Shown: positions 7,673 through 16,371, numbered from the stretch's first letter. The stretch is DNA of 36,263 bases from SIG299 sp045531895 (GCA_045531895.1 JAZSEW010000032.1:1-36263); one strand, 5' to 3'. The notes: generated by a model not told the origin, from the sequence alone. Numbers and translations: made by a program.

Positions 7673-9463
7673 ATGGACATTTTTGGCGTATTTGCATTGG
7701 TAGGCGGTCTGGCATTGTTCCTGTTTGGTATGGATGCTATGGGCAAGGGGCTGGAAAAACTTTCAGGTGGACGTTTGGAACGTTTGCTGGAAAAATTAAC
7801 TTCGAATCGTTTGAAAGCTGTAGCTCTTGGTACATTGGTAACCGGTATCATACAGTCTTCTTCCGCAACGACTGTTATGGTGGTAGGTTTTGTCAATTCC
7901 GGCATTATGAAGCTTGGTCAGGCAGTAGGCATTATTATGGGTGCCAATATCGGTACGACCATTACCTCCTGGATTTTGAGTTTGTCCAGTATTGAAGGAG
8001 ATTCTTTCTTCTTAAAATTGATGAAGCCAAGTTCCTTCGCACCGATTCTTGCGTTAATTGGTATTATTTTATTGATGTTCTGCAAGAGTGAGAAAAAGAA
8101 AAATATCGGTACTATTTTAGTAGGGTTTGCTATTTTAATGACCGGTATGGACCAGATGAGTGCGGCGGTAAAGCCATTAAAAGATGTACCGGAGTTTACG
8201 AATATTTTACTGATGTTCTCTAACCCAATCCTCGGTATGCTGGCAGGTTTGGTGCTCACTGCAATCATTCAGAGCTCTTCCGCTTCTGTAGGTATCCTGC
8301 AGGCACTTTGTGTGACCGGTGCAGTGCCGTTTAGCACAGCATTACCTATTATCATGGGTCAGAATATCGGTACTTGTGTAACTGCAATTATATCCAGTAT
8401 CGGTACAAGCAAAAATGCAAAACGTGCGGCAGCAGTGCATCTGTTCTTTAACATCATCGGTACAGCAGTATTTATGATTGTATTTTATACCATCAATGCA
8501 TTTATGCCATTCGAATTTCTGGCAGATGCGGCAGATGCCAAGGGAATTGCAACCATCCATAGTTTGTTTAATATTGGTGCGACATTACTGCTTCTTCCGT
8601 TTGGAAATCAGTTGGAGAAACTGGCAACAATGATTGTCAGAGATTCCAAAGAAGATCAGGAAAAGGATGACATCTTTAAGGTATTGGATCCTCTGTTTCT
8701 GGACACTCCTGGTATTGCCTTAGAACAGTGTAAGAAGCTGACGGATGATATGGCAAGAGTTACAAAGGAATCCTTATTCGGTGCTATTGACTTACTTGAT
8801 AATTATAATGAAAAGAGAGAAAAAGAACTGGTGGAAATGGAAACCTTAGTAGACCGCTACGAGGATGAGCTGGGTGCTTATCTGGTAAAGGTTAGTTCCA
8901 GAGACCTGTCCAGTAAGGAAAGCCATACGGTAAATACACTACTTCATTCTATTGGTAACTGGGAGCGTATTTCTGACCATGCTTTGAACATTTGTGACGC
9001 GGCAAGAGAAATACACGAGAAGAAGATTTCTTTTTCCAAAGCAGCTACAGAAGAACTGGCGGTATTTACCAGAGCAATCAAAGATATTTTAAATATGACG
9101 GTGGAAGCCTTTGAATATGATGATATCAGTATGGCAAAGAAAGTAGAGCCTGTCGAAGAGGTGATTGACGATTTGAATTTAATGATTAAGAATCGCCATG
9201 TACTGAGACTTCGTGCCGGAGAATGTACCATTGAACTCGGGTTTGTGTTAAATGATATTTTGACCAATTATGAGCGAGTGTCCGACCATTGCTCTAATGT
9301 TGCAGTTACAATTATCCAGACTGAAGACTATGATGTGGAAGCGCATCAGTATATTGGTCATTTAAAGGATGAAGATGAGTTCAAACGTGCCATTGAATTA
9401 GTGCAGAGAGAGTATCGTCTGCCGGAGCTTGCGGTGACAAAGCAATTAAATAAGGGGATGTAA
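7673..9463 (+). CDS. Na/Pi cotransporter family protein with C-terminal PhoU-like domain
   Basis: This 596-residue membrane protein has two inverted NaPi-II repeats, each with the QSSSA signature (about residues 63 and 205) and a GxNIGT motif (GANIGT, GQNIGT). A cytoplasmic helical domain from about residue 340 carries PhoU-like motifs NWERISDHALNI and NYERVSDHCSNV. The family couples Na+ to phosphate movement; the PhoU-like part probably senses or gates. The start is supported by AAAGGAG 11 bases upstream. It is adjacent to pst-phoU and upstream of a PhoPR-like system, so it belongs to a phosphate cluster. Bacterial members may work as low-affinity importers or exporters; the direction is not readable. 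Confidence 0.93.
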   Translation: MDIFGVFALVGGLALFLFGMDAMGKGLEKLSGGRLERLLEKLTSNRLKAVALGTLVTGIIQSSSATTVMVVGFVNSGIMKLGQAVGIIMGANIGTTITSWILSLSSIEGDSFFLKLMKPSSFAPILALIGIILLMFCKSEKKKNIGTILVGFAILMTGMDQMSAAVKPLKDVPEFTNILLMFSNPILGMLAGLVLTAIIQSSSASVGILQALCVTGAVPFSTALPIIMGQNIGTCVTAIISSIGTSKNAKRAAAVHLFFNIIGTAVFMIVFYTINAFMPFEFLADAADAKGIATIHSLFNIGATLLLLPFGNQLEKLATMIVRDSKEDQEKDDIFKVLDPLFLDTPGIALEQCKKLTDDMARVTKESLFGAIDLLDNYNEKREKELVEMETLVDRYEDELGAYLVKVSSRDLSSKESHTVNTLLHSIGNWERISDHALNICDAAREIHEKKISFSKAATEELAVFTRAIKDILNMTVEAFEYDDISMAKKVEPVEEVIDDLNLMIKNRHVLRLRAGECTIELGFVLNDILTNYERVSDHCSNVAVTIIQTEDYDVEAHQYIGHLKDEDEFKRAIELVQREYRLPELAVTKQLNKGM

Positions 9464-9464
9464 C

Positions 9465-9618
9465 AGTTCAGCCCGCACCATTCGCAAAGGCACTTTCAGT
9501 GCTTTACCGCTGCTACGCAGCTACTTTGCTCATATACGGGTGCTAAGCCTATGCAATTCGACAATCACAAAAATGTGCAAGCACATTTTGTGGTGTTTGT
9601 CATTGCATAGGCTGAACT
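9465..9618. repeat. Highly structured intergenic element (terminal inverted repeats and nested hairpins)
   Basis: A 9-bp terminal inverted repeat AGTTCAGCC (9465-9473) / GGCTGAACT (9610-9618) encloses ordered structure. GCACC and GCAAAG (9475-9489) pair with CTTTGC and GGTGC (9524-9543) around two perfect small hairpins (9490-9502, 9509-9521). A 12-bp arm at 9546-9557 pairs with 9602-9613 around further imperfect pairing, with the last four bases shared with the outer stem. It fills most of the gap between the Na/Pi gene and the response regulator. It could be a MITE-like dispersed repeat, a structured RNA or a complex terminator; no protein frame is apparent. Confidence 0.7.
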
Positions 9619-9632
9619 TTTGCTGAATTGTA

Positions 9633-9661
9633 TTGCAAAATTTCATGCCGCATATTAAAAT
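9633..9661 (+). promoter_or_regulatory. Probable sigma-A promoter of the phoP/phoR-like operon
   Basis: TTGCAA (9633-9638) and TAAAAT (9656-9661) are separated by 17 bases, directly after the structured element. The -10 ends only 20 bases before the ATG, so the leader would be very short. Confidence 0.5.
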
Positions 9662-9681
9662 AAAATGGAGAGGATAAAACT

Positions 9682-10353
9682 ATGGCGATTATTTATATTG
9701 TAGAGGACGACCGGAATATCCGGGAAATCGAGACAATTGCATTATCGAATAGCGGTTATACCGTAGAAGCCTTTGAACTGGCAAAGCCATTTTATCGCCG
9801 TCTGGACGAGCGCACACCGGATTTGGTGTTACTTGATGTGATGCTTCCGGATGAGGATGGTCTGGATATTTTAAAAAAGCTTCGAAACAGGGGAGACACA
9901 AAGAAACTTCCGATTCTTATGGTAACTGCAAAATCGACAGAACTTGACAAGGTCAAAGGTCTGGACATGGGCGCAGACGACTATTTATCCAAGCCGTTTG
10001 GTGTCATGGAACTGGTATCCCGCGTAAAGGCACTGCTTCGTCGTACCAAGGGCGAGACAGAGGAAAAGTTCTTGCGTCTGGGTGAAATTTTTATGGATGG
10101 AGAACGCCGCATGGCCTTTGTAAAGGATAATCCCATGGAGCTTACGTTTAAGGAGTATGAGTTGTTAAAATATCTGATTGCCAATCAGGGAATTGTTTTG
10201 ACTCGGGAGCAGATTATGGGTCAGGTCTGGGGTACCTATTTTGAAGGGGAAACCAGAACGGTGGATATGCATATTAAAACACTTCGTCAGAAACTGCTTA
10301 CGGAGGGAACCAGAATCCGCACGGTTAGAAATGTAGGGTATGTGATTGAATGA
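9682..10353 (+). CDS. OmpR/PhoB-family response regulator, PhoP-like
   Basis: This 223-residue protein has an N-terminal receiver domain (acidic pair E8/D9/D10, phospho-acceptor D52 in LLDVMLP, K104 in LSKPF) and a C-terminal winged-helix DNA-binding domain (from about 125, ending in the typical TRTVDMHIKTLRQKL and IRTVRNVGYVIE segments). It should be phosphorylated by the kinase encoded next door and act as a transcription factor. Position beside pst, phoU and the Na/Pi gene makes phosphate-starvation control (PhoP/PhoB) likely, but that role is inferred from context. GGAGAGG precedes the ATG, and the stop overlaps the kinase start (ATGA). Confidence 0.92.
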   Translation: MAIIYIVEDDRNIREIETIALSNSGYTVEAFELAKPFYRRLDERTPDLVLLDVMLPDEDGLDILKKLRNRGDTKKLPILMVTAKSTELDKVKGLDMGADDYLSKPFGVMELVSRVKALLRRTKGETEEKFLRLGEIFMDGERRMAFVKDNPMELTFKEYELLKYLIANQGIVLTREQIMGQVWGTYFEGETRTVDMHIKTLRQKLLTEGTRIRTVRNVGYVIE

Positions 10354-11684
10354 GAAGAAAAATTAATCGGCAGCTGATTACGATTGCCATTCTTGCCACG
10401 GTAGTTACTGTGGCACTGATAACGGGGGTGTTTCGTCAGCTGTTACAACAACAGATAATTGAAGATTTGAAATCCTATGCAGGTCTGCTGAATAAGGCAG
10501 ACCTGTATCAGAATACGGAAATTTATGATACAGACTTTAAGGCAGAGAATGTCCGTATCACCTGGATTGATAGTAATGGGCGGGTACTCGGGGATACAGA
10601 TGCCAATCAGGACCACATGGAAAACCATGCAGAGCGTCCGGAATTCCGTCAGGCACTGGATGAAGGGGAAGGTGTGGACATTCGCGTGTCGGAAACTCTG
10701 GAGGAAAATACCTATTACTATGCTCTGCTGATGAAAGATGGTACCGTACTACGTGTTTCCAAGGCGGCACAAAGTGCTTGGAAAATTATTTTCAGTGCAG
10801 TGCCGGGACTTTTGCTTTCACTGCTTGTGTTGGTTGGGATTTGTGTTCTTTTGGCAAGATATTTTGCTAAGAGTATTATCCAACCATTAAAGGCACTGGC
10901 AGCTGATCTGGATCGGCCGGAGATAAAAGTTACTTCAGAATATAAGGAGCTGGAGCCATTTGTGCAGACAATCCGCACCCAGCATGAAAATATTCTGCGG
11001 GCAGCGAAAATGCGTCAGGATTTTACGGCAAATGTATCTCATGAATTAAAAACTCCGCTTACTGCCATTTCCGGCTATTCTGAGCTGATGGAAACCGGTA
11101 TGGTACAAGGGGAAGAGGTGAAGCGCTATGCAAAGGAAATTCATCACAATTCCAATAGACTTTTAGCGCTGATTAATGATATTATTCATTTGTCGGAAAT
11201 GGACCGTGTGGAATATGAGGTACAAATGCAACAGGTGAATCTGGCGGAGCTAGTGCAAAATAGTCTTGACAGTCTGAAAGTATCAGCAGAGAAGCGGAAT
11301 GTTTCCTTGCGTTACGTAGGAGAGCCGGCTTTAGTATATGGTAACGCCGGCTTGTTAGAAGAATTGCTTTGGAATTTGTGTGACAATGCCATACGCTACA
11401 ATAAAGAAAATGGTATAGTGAAGATCCAGGTGGAAAAGACAAAGGAAAAGATTAATTTAATTGTCAGTGATACCGGTATTGGGATTTCGCCGGAACATCA
11501 AGAGCGTATTTTTGAGAGATTTTACCGCGTGGATAAGAGTCGTTCTAAGGAAACCGGTGGTACCGGTCTGGGACTTGCAATTGTAAAGCATATTGTGGCA
11601 CAGCATGATGCGGAGCTTTCTTTAGAAAGTAAGCTGAGAGAGGGCACAAAAATTACGGTAAGCTTTTCTGTACATCAAAGATGA
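10350..11684 (+). CDS. Sensor histidine kinase, PhoR-like
   Basis: This 444-residue membrane kinase has helix 1 at about 8-28, an extracytoplasmic sensor of about 115 residues with the WIDSNGRVLGDTD and ENHAERPEF segments common in PhoR homologues, and helix 2 at about 148-170. A HisKA domain has the phospho-acceptor H231 (SHELKTPLTAI). The ATPase domain has an N box (NLCDNAIRYN), a G1 box (DTGIGI) and a G2 box (GGTGLGLAIV). It overlaps the response regulator gene by four bases. A phosphate-responsive role is inferred from the pst/phoU/NaPi neighbours; there is no obvious PAS domain, unlike E. coli PhoR. Confidence 0.92.
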   Translation: MRRKINRQLITIAILATVVTVALITGVFRQLLQQQIIEDLKSYAGLLNKADLYQNTEIYDTDFKAENVRITWIDSNGRVLGDTDANQDHMENHAERPEFRQALDEGEGVDIRVSETLEENTYYYALLMKDGTVLRVSKAAQSAWKIIFSAVPGLLLSLLVLVGICVLLARYFAKSIIQPLKALAADLDRPEIKVTSEYKELEPFVQTIRTQHENILRAAKMRQDFTANVSHELKTPLTAISGYSELMETGMVQGEEVKRYAKEIHHNSNRLLALINDIIHLSEMDRVEYEVQMQQVNLAELVQNSLDSLKVSAEKRNVSLRYVGEPALVYGNAGLLEELLWNLCDNAIRYNKENGIVKIQVEKTKEKINLIVSDTGIGISPEHQERIFERFYRVDKSRSKETGGTGLGLAIVKHIVAQHDAELSLESKLREGTKITVSFSVHQR

Positions 11685-11731
11685 CAGGTGAATAGTCTTA
11701 GCAGGATATTGAGAAAAGAGGTTAGCAGGTT

Positions 11732-12388
11732 ATGGTTACATGGAGAGATGTTGTAAATGATGATGCAGTAAGAACCTATATTAAGAAGGCAGACGAGTCT
11801 TTAGTGGCTCTGGGTTACACGGAGCACAGTTTTCCTCATGTGGGAAAGGTAGCAGAACTGGCCGGGAAAATTTTAGAGATACTTGGTTACCCGGAGAGAG
11901 AGGTAGAGCTTGCAAAAATTGCGGGATATCTTCATGATATCGGTAATGTAATTAACCGCGTGGACCACGCTCAGAGTGGGGCGGTGATGGCATTCCGCAT
12001 TTTGGACCGTCTGGGTATGGAGCCGGAGGAAATTTCTACGGTAATTACTGCAATCGGTAATCACGATGAATCCACTGCTTTTCCCGTGAATCCGGTGGCA
12101 GCAGCACTGATTCTGGCAGATAAAACCGATGTGCGCTATACCAGAGTGCGCAACCAGGATACATCTACGTTTGACATTCATGACCGGGTAAATTTCTCGG
12201 TAAAGCAATCGGAAGTCAATGTGGAAAATGGTTCTCATATTGAACTGGAGCTGGTGATTGATACTACGGTTTGTGCCGTAATGGATTATTTTGAAATATT
12301 TATGGGGCGTATGCTTCTGTGCCGCAAGGCGGCGGAAAAATTAGGTCTTGCGTTTAGATTAGTGATAAATGGACAGAGAATTTTGTAG
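11732..12388 (+). CDS. HD-domain metal-dependent phosphohydrolase
   Basis: This 218-residue cytoplasmic protein has an HD fold: a His in HSFPHVGKV (about 33-40), the HD pair in YLHDIGN (H68, D69), a further His in NHDE, and the LADKTDVRYTR segment typical of bacterial HD hydrolases. It probably hydrolyses a phosphate ester, nucleotide or phosphodiester; the substrate is unknown. The ATG is preceded only by a weak AGAGG about 12 bases away. It follows phoR by 47 bases on the same strand and could be co-transcribed. Confidence 0.82.
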   Translation: MVTWRDVVNDDAVRTYIKKADESLVALGYTEHSFPHVGKVAELAGKILEILGYPEREVELAKIAGYLHDIGNVINRVDHAQSGAVMAFRILDRLGMEPEEISTVITAIGNHDESTAFPVNPVAAALILADKTDVRYTRVRNQDTSTFDIHDRVNFSVKQSEVNVENGSHIELELVIDTTVCAVMDYFEIFMGRMLLCRKAAEKLGLAFRLVINGQRIL

Positions 12389-12448
12389 AAGTACATTTAT
12401 GAAATATTAATATTTACTGTTCTGTTTGGTTATTTTTCAAAAAAACAC

Positions 12449-12476
12449 TTGCGAAATTTCCGAAAATGTGTATTAT
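12449..12476 (+). promoter_or_regulatory. Probable sigma-A promoter of the aspartate kinase gene
   Basis: TTGCGA (12449-12454) and TATTAT (12471-12476) are spaced by 16 bases, about 46 bases before the start codon. Confidence 0.55.
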
Positions 12477-12522
12477 AGTAATATACTTTAGTACAGTAAA
12501 ATTTTAGAATGGAGATTAAAGA

Positions 12523-13845
12523 ATGAGCAAAGTTGTAAAATTCGGTGGTAGCTCCCTTGCCAGTGCGGAGCAGTTAAAGAAGGTTGGTAATATCATCCGT
12601 GCAGAAGCGGACAGAAAATACGTGGTTCCGTCTGCTCCGGGTAAACGTAACTCCAAGGACACTAAGGTAACAGATATGTTATATGGCTGCTATGCACTTG
12701 CAGAAGCAGGAAAGAATTTTGATAAAGAGCTTGCGCAGATTAAGGCAAGATATGATGAAATTATTGCGGGTCTGGAACTTAAGGCAGGTTTATTGGATAA
12801 GGAATTTGAGACTGTAAAAGAACAGTTTAAGGCAAAGGCTGGTAAAGATTATGCGGCTTCCCGTGGTGAATATTTAAATGGTATCATCATGGCTGAGTAC
12901 TTAGGTTATCATTTCTTAGATGCAGCAGAAGTTATTTTCTTTGATGAAAACGGCGAATTCCTGGCAGATAAGACGAATGAAGTGCTTTCTGCAAGAATGG
13001 CAGAATACGACAATGTAGTGCTTCCAGGGTTCTATGGTGCACAGCTTGATGGCAGAGTAAAGACCTTCTCCAGAGGTGGTTCCGACATTACCGGTTCCAT
13101 TTTAGCAAGAGCCGTACATGCTAACATTTATGAAAACTGGACTGACGTTTCCGGCGTTCTGATGGTTGACCCAAGAATCGTAGAAAATCCGGTAGGTATT
13201 AATACAATTACATATAAGGAACTCCGTGAGCTTGCGTACATGGGCTTCTCCGTACTTCATGAAGACGCTATCTTCCCTGTTCGTCAGAGCGGTATTCCGA
13301 TTAATATCCGTAACACAAACCGTCCGGAAGATGAAGGAACCATGATTGTAGAAAGCACCTGCAAGCAGTCCGAATTTACAATTACCGGTGTTGCAGGAAA
13401 GAAAGGCTTTGTTTCCATCAATATTGAAAAGGATAAGATGAACTCGGAGGTTGGTTTCGGCCGTAAGGTTCTGCAGGCATTTGAAGAGAATGGTATTTCC
13501 TTCGAGCATATGCCGTCCGGAATTGACACTTTAAGCGTATTTGTTCACCAGCCGGAATTCGAAGGCAGAGAGCAGCACGTATTGTCCACATTGCATCGTT
13601 TGTGTCAGCCGGACAGCATTGAAATTGATGCTGATCTTGCATTGATTGCTGTGGTTGGCCGCGGTATGAAGTCTAATCGTGGTGTGGCTGCAAGAGTACT
13701 TGCTTCCCTTGCTCACCAGAATATTAACATTAAGATGATTGATCAGGGTTCCAGTGAGCTTAACATTATTATTGGTGTAAAGAACTCTGATTTTGAAACT
13801 GCTATTAAGGCGATTTATGATATTTTTGTAACTACAAGACTTTAA
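12523..13845 (+). CDS. Aspartate kinase (monofunctional, YclM/ThrD-like)
   Basis: This 440-residue enzyme phosphorylates L-aspartate, the first step toward lysine, threonine and methionine. The amino-acid kinase domain starts with the signature VVKFGGSSLAS and holds FSRGGSDITGS and an NWTDVSGV segment. The C-terminal third (from about residue 295) carries two ACT domains for feedback control, including ITGVAGKKGF and LIAVVGRGM. The length and the start resemble B. subtilis YclM (aspartate kinase III) rather than the alpha/beta types with internal starts. GGAG lies 9 bases before the ATG, and the gene has its own promoter and a strong terminator, so it is monocistronic. Confidence 0.95.
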   Translation: MSKVVKFGGSSLASAEQLKKVGNIIRAEADRKYVVPSAPGKRNSKDTKVTDMLYGCYALAEAGKNFDKELAQIKARYDEIIAGLELKAGLLDKEFETVKEQFKAKAGKDYAASRGEYLNGIIMAEYLGYHFLDAAEVIFFDENGEFLADKTNEVLSARMAEYDNVVLPGFYGAQLDGRVKTFSRGGSDITGSILARAVHANIYENWTDVSGVLMVDPRIVENPVGINTITYKELRELAYMGFSVLHEDAIFPVRQSGIPINIRNTNRPEDEGTMIVESTCKQSEFTITGVAGKKGFVSINIEKDKMNSEVGFGRKVLQAFEENGISFEHMPSGIDTLSVFVHQPEFEGREQHVLSTLHRLCQPDSIEIDADLALIAVVGRGMKSNRGVAARVLASLAHQNINIKMIDQGSSELNIIIGVKNSDFETAIKAIYDIFVTTRL

Positions 13846-13856
13846 TTTTTTTATTG

Positions 13857-13910
13857 AAAAGGCTGCTGCCTACTGTTTTGTTTATTCCAACAGTAGGCAG
13901 CAGCCTTTTT
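13857..13910. terminator. Strong bidirectional terminator
   Basis: Twenty-one bases at 13857-13877 are perfectly complementary to 13889-13909, with an 11-base loop, an A tract on the left and a T tract on the right. It lies between the convergent aspartate kinase and ABC permease genes and can stop transcription from both sides. Confidence 0.95.
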
Positions 13911-13931
13911 ATTTTTGAGAAACTTTTTTAC

Positions 13932-15110
13932 TTATTTAGAAAACATTGCGTTTTCGCTGTTGAAGATTCTGGTAAGAACAAAGGTCAGTACACAAGCATA
14001 AACGATGTTCATTCCGATGGTAATAAGTACATTAACGATATCTACCTGGAAGGAGAAAATTGCATTCATGCAAAGCACACTGTTGTAAATCGGAATAAAG
14101 AACATACCAAGCTTTTTTAATTCCTCACCACCCATAGAAGGTACCAGACTTACTACCATGGTTAAGATATTAAGCGGTGCGCAAAGACTGCTTGCTTCCT
14201 TGATACTCTTGGCAAAAGCAGAAACACAGGAGATTAAGGAAATCAGTACTAAAATGGTGGATAAGATGACACCTAAGAGCAGTGCATAATCGGTTACAGT
14301 GTAGTAGGAGGTATCTAACTCCATAGAGCCGCCCATCATGTTTGGTAAAGAAAGCATGGTTCCGATAAAGCTGGAGATGCCGGCGAGTAATGCGATGCAG
14401 CTTAAGCTGATAATTTTACCAAGTGCAAGGGAGCTTCTTTTCATTGGAGTTACCAGTAAGGTAGCAATAGTACCACGCTCTTTTTCTCCGGCGATGGATT
14501 CCGGTGCAACAGAGAGACATCCGCTGAACAGGAAAATCATTAAAAGCAGAGGAAGCAGCATGGAAAACAGCTGTCCGGTAGCATCCTTGTCGGTTGCCAT
14601 ATCATATTTTACGGTTCCGGCATTGATATCAAAGCGATTGGTTAAGGTTGTTTCGTAAGTTTCCAGAAGACTCATAACCATGGAGTACACGGTAGAGGAT
14701 TCGGAACGGGCGGAGTTGTGATAAACTTCAATGTTCGGAGCTGCATTGCCGGATGTGATATCATAGGAAGCTATATCAGTAATAAAGTTTTCCGGAAAAA
14801 TCATTAATAAATCAGATTCCTTATTTGCCAGAGACTCCTGAATGTCAGCAATTTCTGTATCGCTTACTTCCTGCCATTCCACAGGGAGGGCATCAAACAT
14901 CGGAACAAATTCTTCCGGCATATTTTGTACATAAGCGCTTCCGATATAGTCATCAGAGGTGGTTAACTGATTAGACATCATAACACCCATCAGACTGTAC
15001 AACAGGTAAATCATGAGACCCGGAACTAAAATCACGGAAGTTACCATTCTTTTATCGCCAAAAAAACGGGCGAATTCTTTTTTTATGATTGTAAGTGTAT
15101 TATTTTTCAT
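13932..15110 (-). CDS. ABC-2 type transporter permease, NatB-like
   Basis: This 392-residue membrane protein has one N-terminal helix (about 24-46), an extracytoplasmic domain of about 130 residues, then five or six helices, as in ABC-2 exporters of the NatB/YhaP type. The GEKERGTIATLLVTPMKRS segment (about residue 230) is the family signature for coupling to the ATPase. It should form an efflux pump with the preceding ATPase, whose 3' end it overlaps by 11 bases. The substrate is unknown: NatAB exports Na+, but relatives export peptides or drugs. Confidence 0.9.
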   Translation of the reverse strand: MKNNTLTIIKKEFARFFGDKRMVTSVILVPGLMIYLLYSLMGVMMSNQLTTSDDYIGSAYVQNMPEEFVPMFDALPVEWQEVSDTEIADIQESLANKESDLLMIFPENFITDIASYDITSGNAAPNIEVYHNSARSESSTVYSMVMSLLETYETTLTNRFDINAGTVKYDMATDKDATGQLFSMLLPLLLMIFLFSGCLSVAPESIAGEKERGTIATLLVTPMKRSSLALGKIISLSCIALLAGISSFIGTMLSLPNMMGGSMELDTSYYTVTDYALLLGVILSTILVLISLISCVSAFAKSIKEASSLCAPLNILTMVVSLVPSMGGEELKKLGMFFIPIYNSVLCMNAIFSFQVDIVNVLITIGMNIVYACVLTFVLTRIFNSENAMFSK

Positions 15111-15882
15111 CGATGTTACCTACCTTTTCCTCGTAAATTTCAAAGAATCTGTCCTCTAAGTCTTTGCCCTGGCATACAGTGTCTAAATCGTCGCAGATTA
15201 CCATTTGACCGTTAATTACAATGCCTACACGGTCACAAAGCTTTTCAATCAGATTAAAGATGTGGGTGGAAACAATGATGGATTTTCCCTGACTCTTTAA
15301 ATCCTGTAAAAAGTCGGTTACTACCTTGGCAGTAAGAACATCCAGACCGTTGGTCGGTTCATCAAAAATAATGATGTCTGGGTCATGAACCAGAGAAATA
15401 ACCAGAGAGGTTTTCTGCTTCATACCGGTGGAAAGGTTGCCTACCTTTACTTCGGCAAATTTATCAATGCCAAAACGTTCGAAATAATTCTTTTTTCTTT
15501 CAGCGGCTACAGCAACCGGTACGCCGTGTAACTCAGAGAAAAAGTCAAACAGGTAATTTGGAGTGAAGAATTCCTCCAGTTTTAATTCACTGGTGAGGAA
15601 TCCGATTTTGCTGCGGACCAGTTCCGGCTCATTCATGACGCTGGCACCGTCTACGATAGCATCACCGGAGTCCGGACGGATTAAAGTGGCAAGCATACGA
15701 AGCGTGGTGGTTTTTCCGGCGCCGTTCGGGCCGAGTAAACCAAATACCTCTCCCTTATAAGCGGTAAAGGACAAATCATTGACCGCTACCTTTACTTTTT
15801 CATTTGTTTTTTCAATTTTCTGCTGCTTTGCAGATAATTTGAAAGTTTTTCTTAAAGATTTGACTTCTAAAATCTTTTCCAT
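15100..15882 (-). CDS. ABC transporter ATP-binding protein, NatA-like
   Basis: This 260-residue ATPase has Walker A GPNGAGKT at 51-58, signature LSTGMKQK at 150-157 and Walker B IIIFDEP at 170-176, followed by the D-loop and STHIF switch His. Residues 15-35 are a charged insertion before the core, a feature of NatA-type proteins. The start at 15882 is chosen because AAAGGAT lies just upstream; a longer in-frame start 15 codons earlier lacks a site. It is the middle gene of padR-ATPase-permease and presumably energises the downstream permease. Confidence 0.92.
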   Translation of the reverse strand: MEKILEVKSLRKTFKLSAKQQKIEKTNEKVKVAVNDLSFTAYKGEVFGLLGPNGAGKTTTLRMLATLIRPDSGDAIVDGASVMNEPELVRSKIGFLTSELKLEEFFTPNYLFDFFSELHGVPVAVAAERKKNYFERFGIDKFAEVKVGNLSTGMKQKTSLVISLVHDPDIIIFDEPTNGLDVLTAKVVTDFLQDLKSQGKSIIVSTHIFNLIEKLCDRVGIVINGQMVICDDLDTVCQGKDLEDRFFEIYEEKVGNIDEK

Positions 15883-15939
15883 GGTGATATCCTTTCTTTT
15901 TTTGTTATTCTCTTGTTTGTAACCCATTGTAACCTGAAA

Positions 15940-16263
15940 TTATGAAAGTGTAGAAGAGCTACAGCAGTTTTTATAAAGGCGGGCAATCCGCTTTTTTTCC
16001 AACTGCAGTACTTCACGTCCCAAGTCTGTGATTTCGTAAAGCTTACGTTTTTCTTCTTCGCAGACAAAGCGGATGAGCCGGTCTTTTTCCATTTTCGACA
16101 AGCTGCCGTACATAGTGCCCGGGCTCAGCCGGATTTCGCTTTCGGTCATTCTGTCCACGGTTTGTACAACGCCGTATCCATGGTTTGGCTGCTGCAGACA
16201 GAGCAGAATATAGAAACCGGTTTCCGTCATGGGAACGTAGACTTTTTTGATGTGTGCGTCCAT
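15940..16263 (-). CDS. PadR-family transcriptional regulator
   Basis: This 107-residue winged-helix protein contains TETGFYILLCLQQPNHGYG at the N-terminus and the LSPGTMYGSLSKMEKDRLI recognition segment, both typical of PadR repressors, plus a short C-terminal helix for dimerisation. AAGGAGG lies 7 bases before the ATG. It heads the operon with the NatAB-like exporter, a common arrangement in which PadR represses its own promoter and the pump until a ligand binds. The promoter region contains a perfect dyad over the -10 and 15-bp tandem repeats. Confidence 0.93.
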   Translation of the reverse strand: MDAHIKKVYVPMTETGFYILLCLQQPNHGYGVVQTVDRMTESEIRLSPGTMYGSLSKMEKDRLIRFVCEEEKRKLYEITDLGREVLQLEKKRIARLYKNCCSSSTLS

Positions 16264-16284
16264 ATCGGCACCTCCTTATATATG

Positions 16285-16355
16285 GCACTACGATGTGTGG
16301 CACTTCGATGTATCGCACTGCAATACTCGCGCTACGATATACAATATATCGCACT
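16285..16355. repeat. 15-bp tandem repeats in the padR promoter and leader
   Basis: The core GCACT occurs at 16285, 16300, 16315, (GCGCT) 16329 and 16351. The first intervals are 15, 15 and 14 bases; the last is 22, one unit plus 7. The consensus is about GCACT(A/T/G)C(G/A)AT(G/A)(T/C). The array overlaps the -10 and the 5' leader of the padR operon, so units may be operator copies or an expanded minisatellite. Confidence 0.75.
16335..16351. promoter_or_regulatory. Perfect dyad over the padR -10, candidate PadR operator
   Basis: CGATATA and TATATCG flank a 3-base centre. The palindrome covers the -10 hexamer of the padR promoter, the expected place for an autorepressor. Binding by this PadR is inferred. 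Confidence 0.55.
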
Positions 16356-16371
16356 GCAATACATTTGTCAA
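16343..16371 (-). promoter_or_regulatory. Sigma-A promoter of the padR-natAB-like operon
   Basis: On the minus strand TTGACA (16366-16371) and TATATT (16343-16348) are separated by exactly 17 bases. Confidence 0.85.

Noticed and set aside
7501..7905. Minus-strand frame of 134 codons over the phoU-transporter gap
   Set aside because: Antisense to the Na/Pi gene start, no ribosome binding site and no recognisable domain.
12402..12415. 14-bp A/T palindrome after the HD-domain gene
   Set aside because: AT-only symmetry in an AT-rich gap is common by chance, and there is no T-tract or promoter overlap.
16285..16355. Possible CRISPR array
   Set aside because: Units are 15 bp and directly abutting, with no spacers of 25-40 bp and no cas genes nearby.
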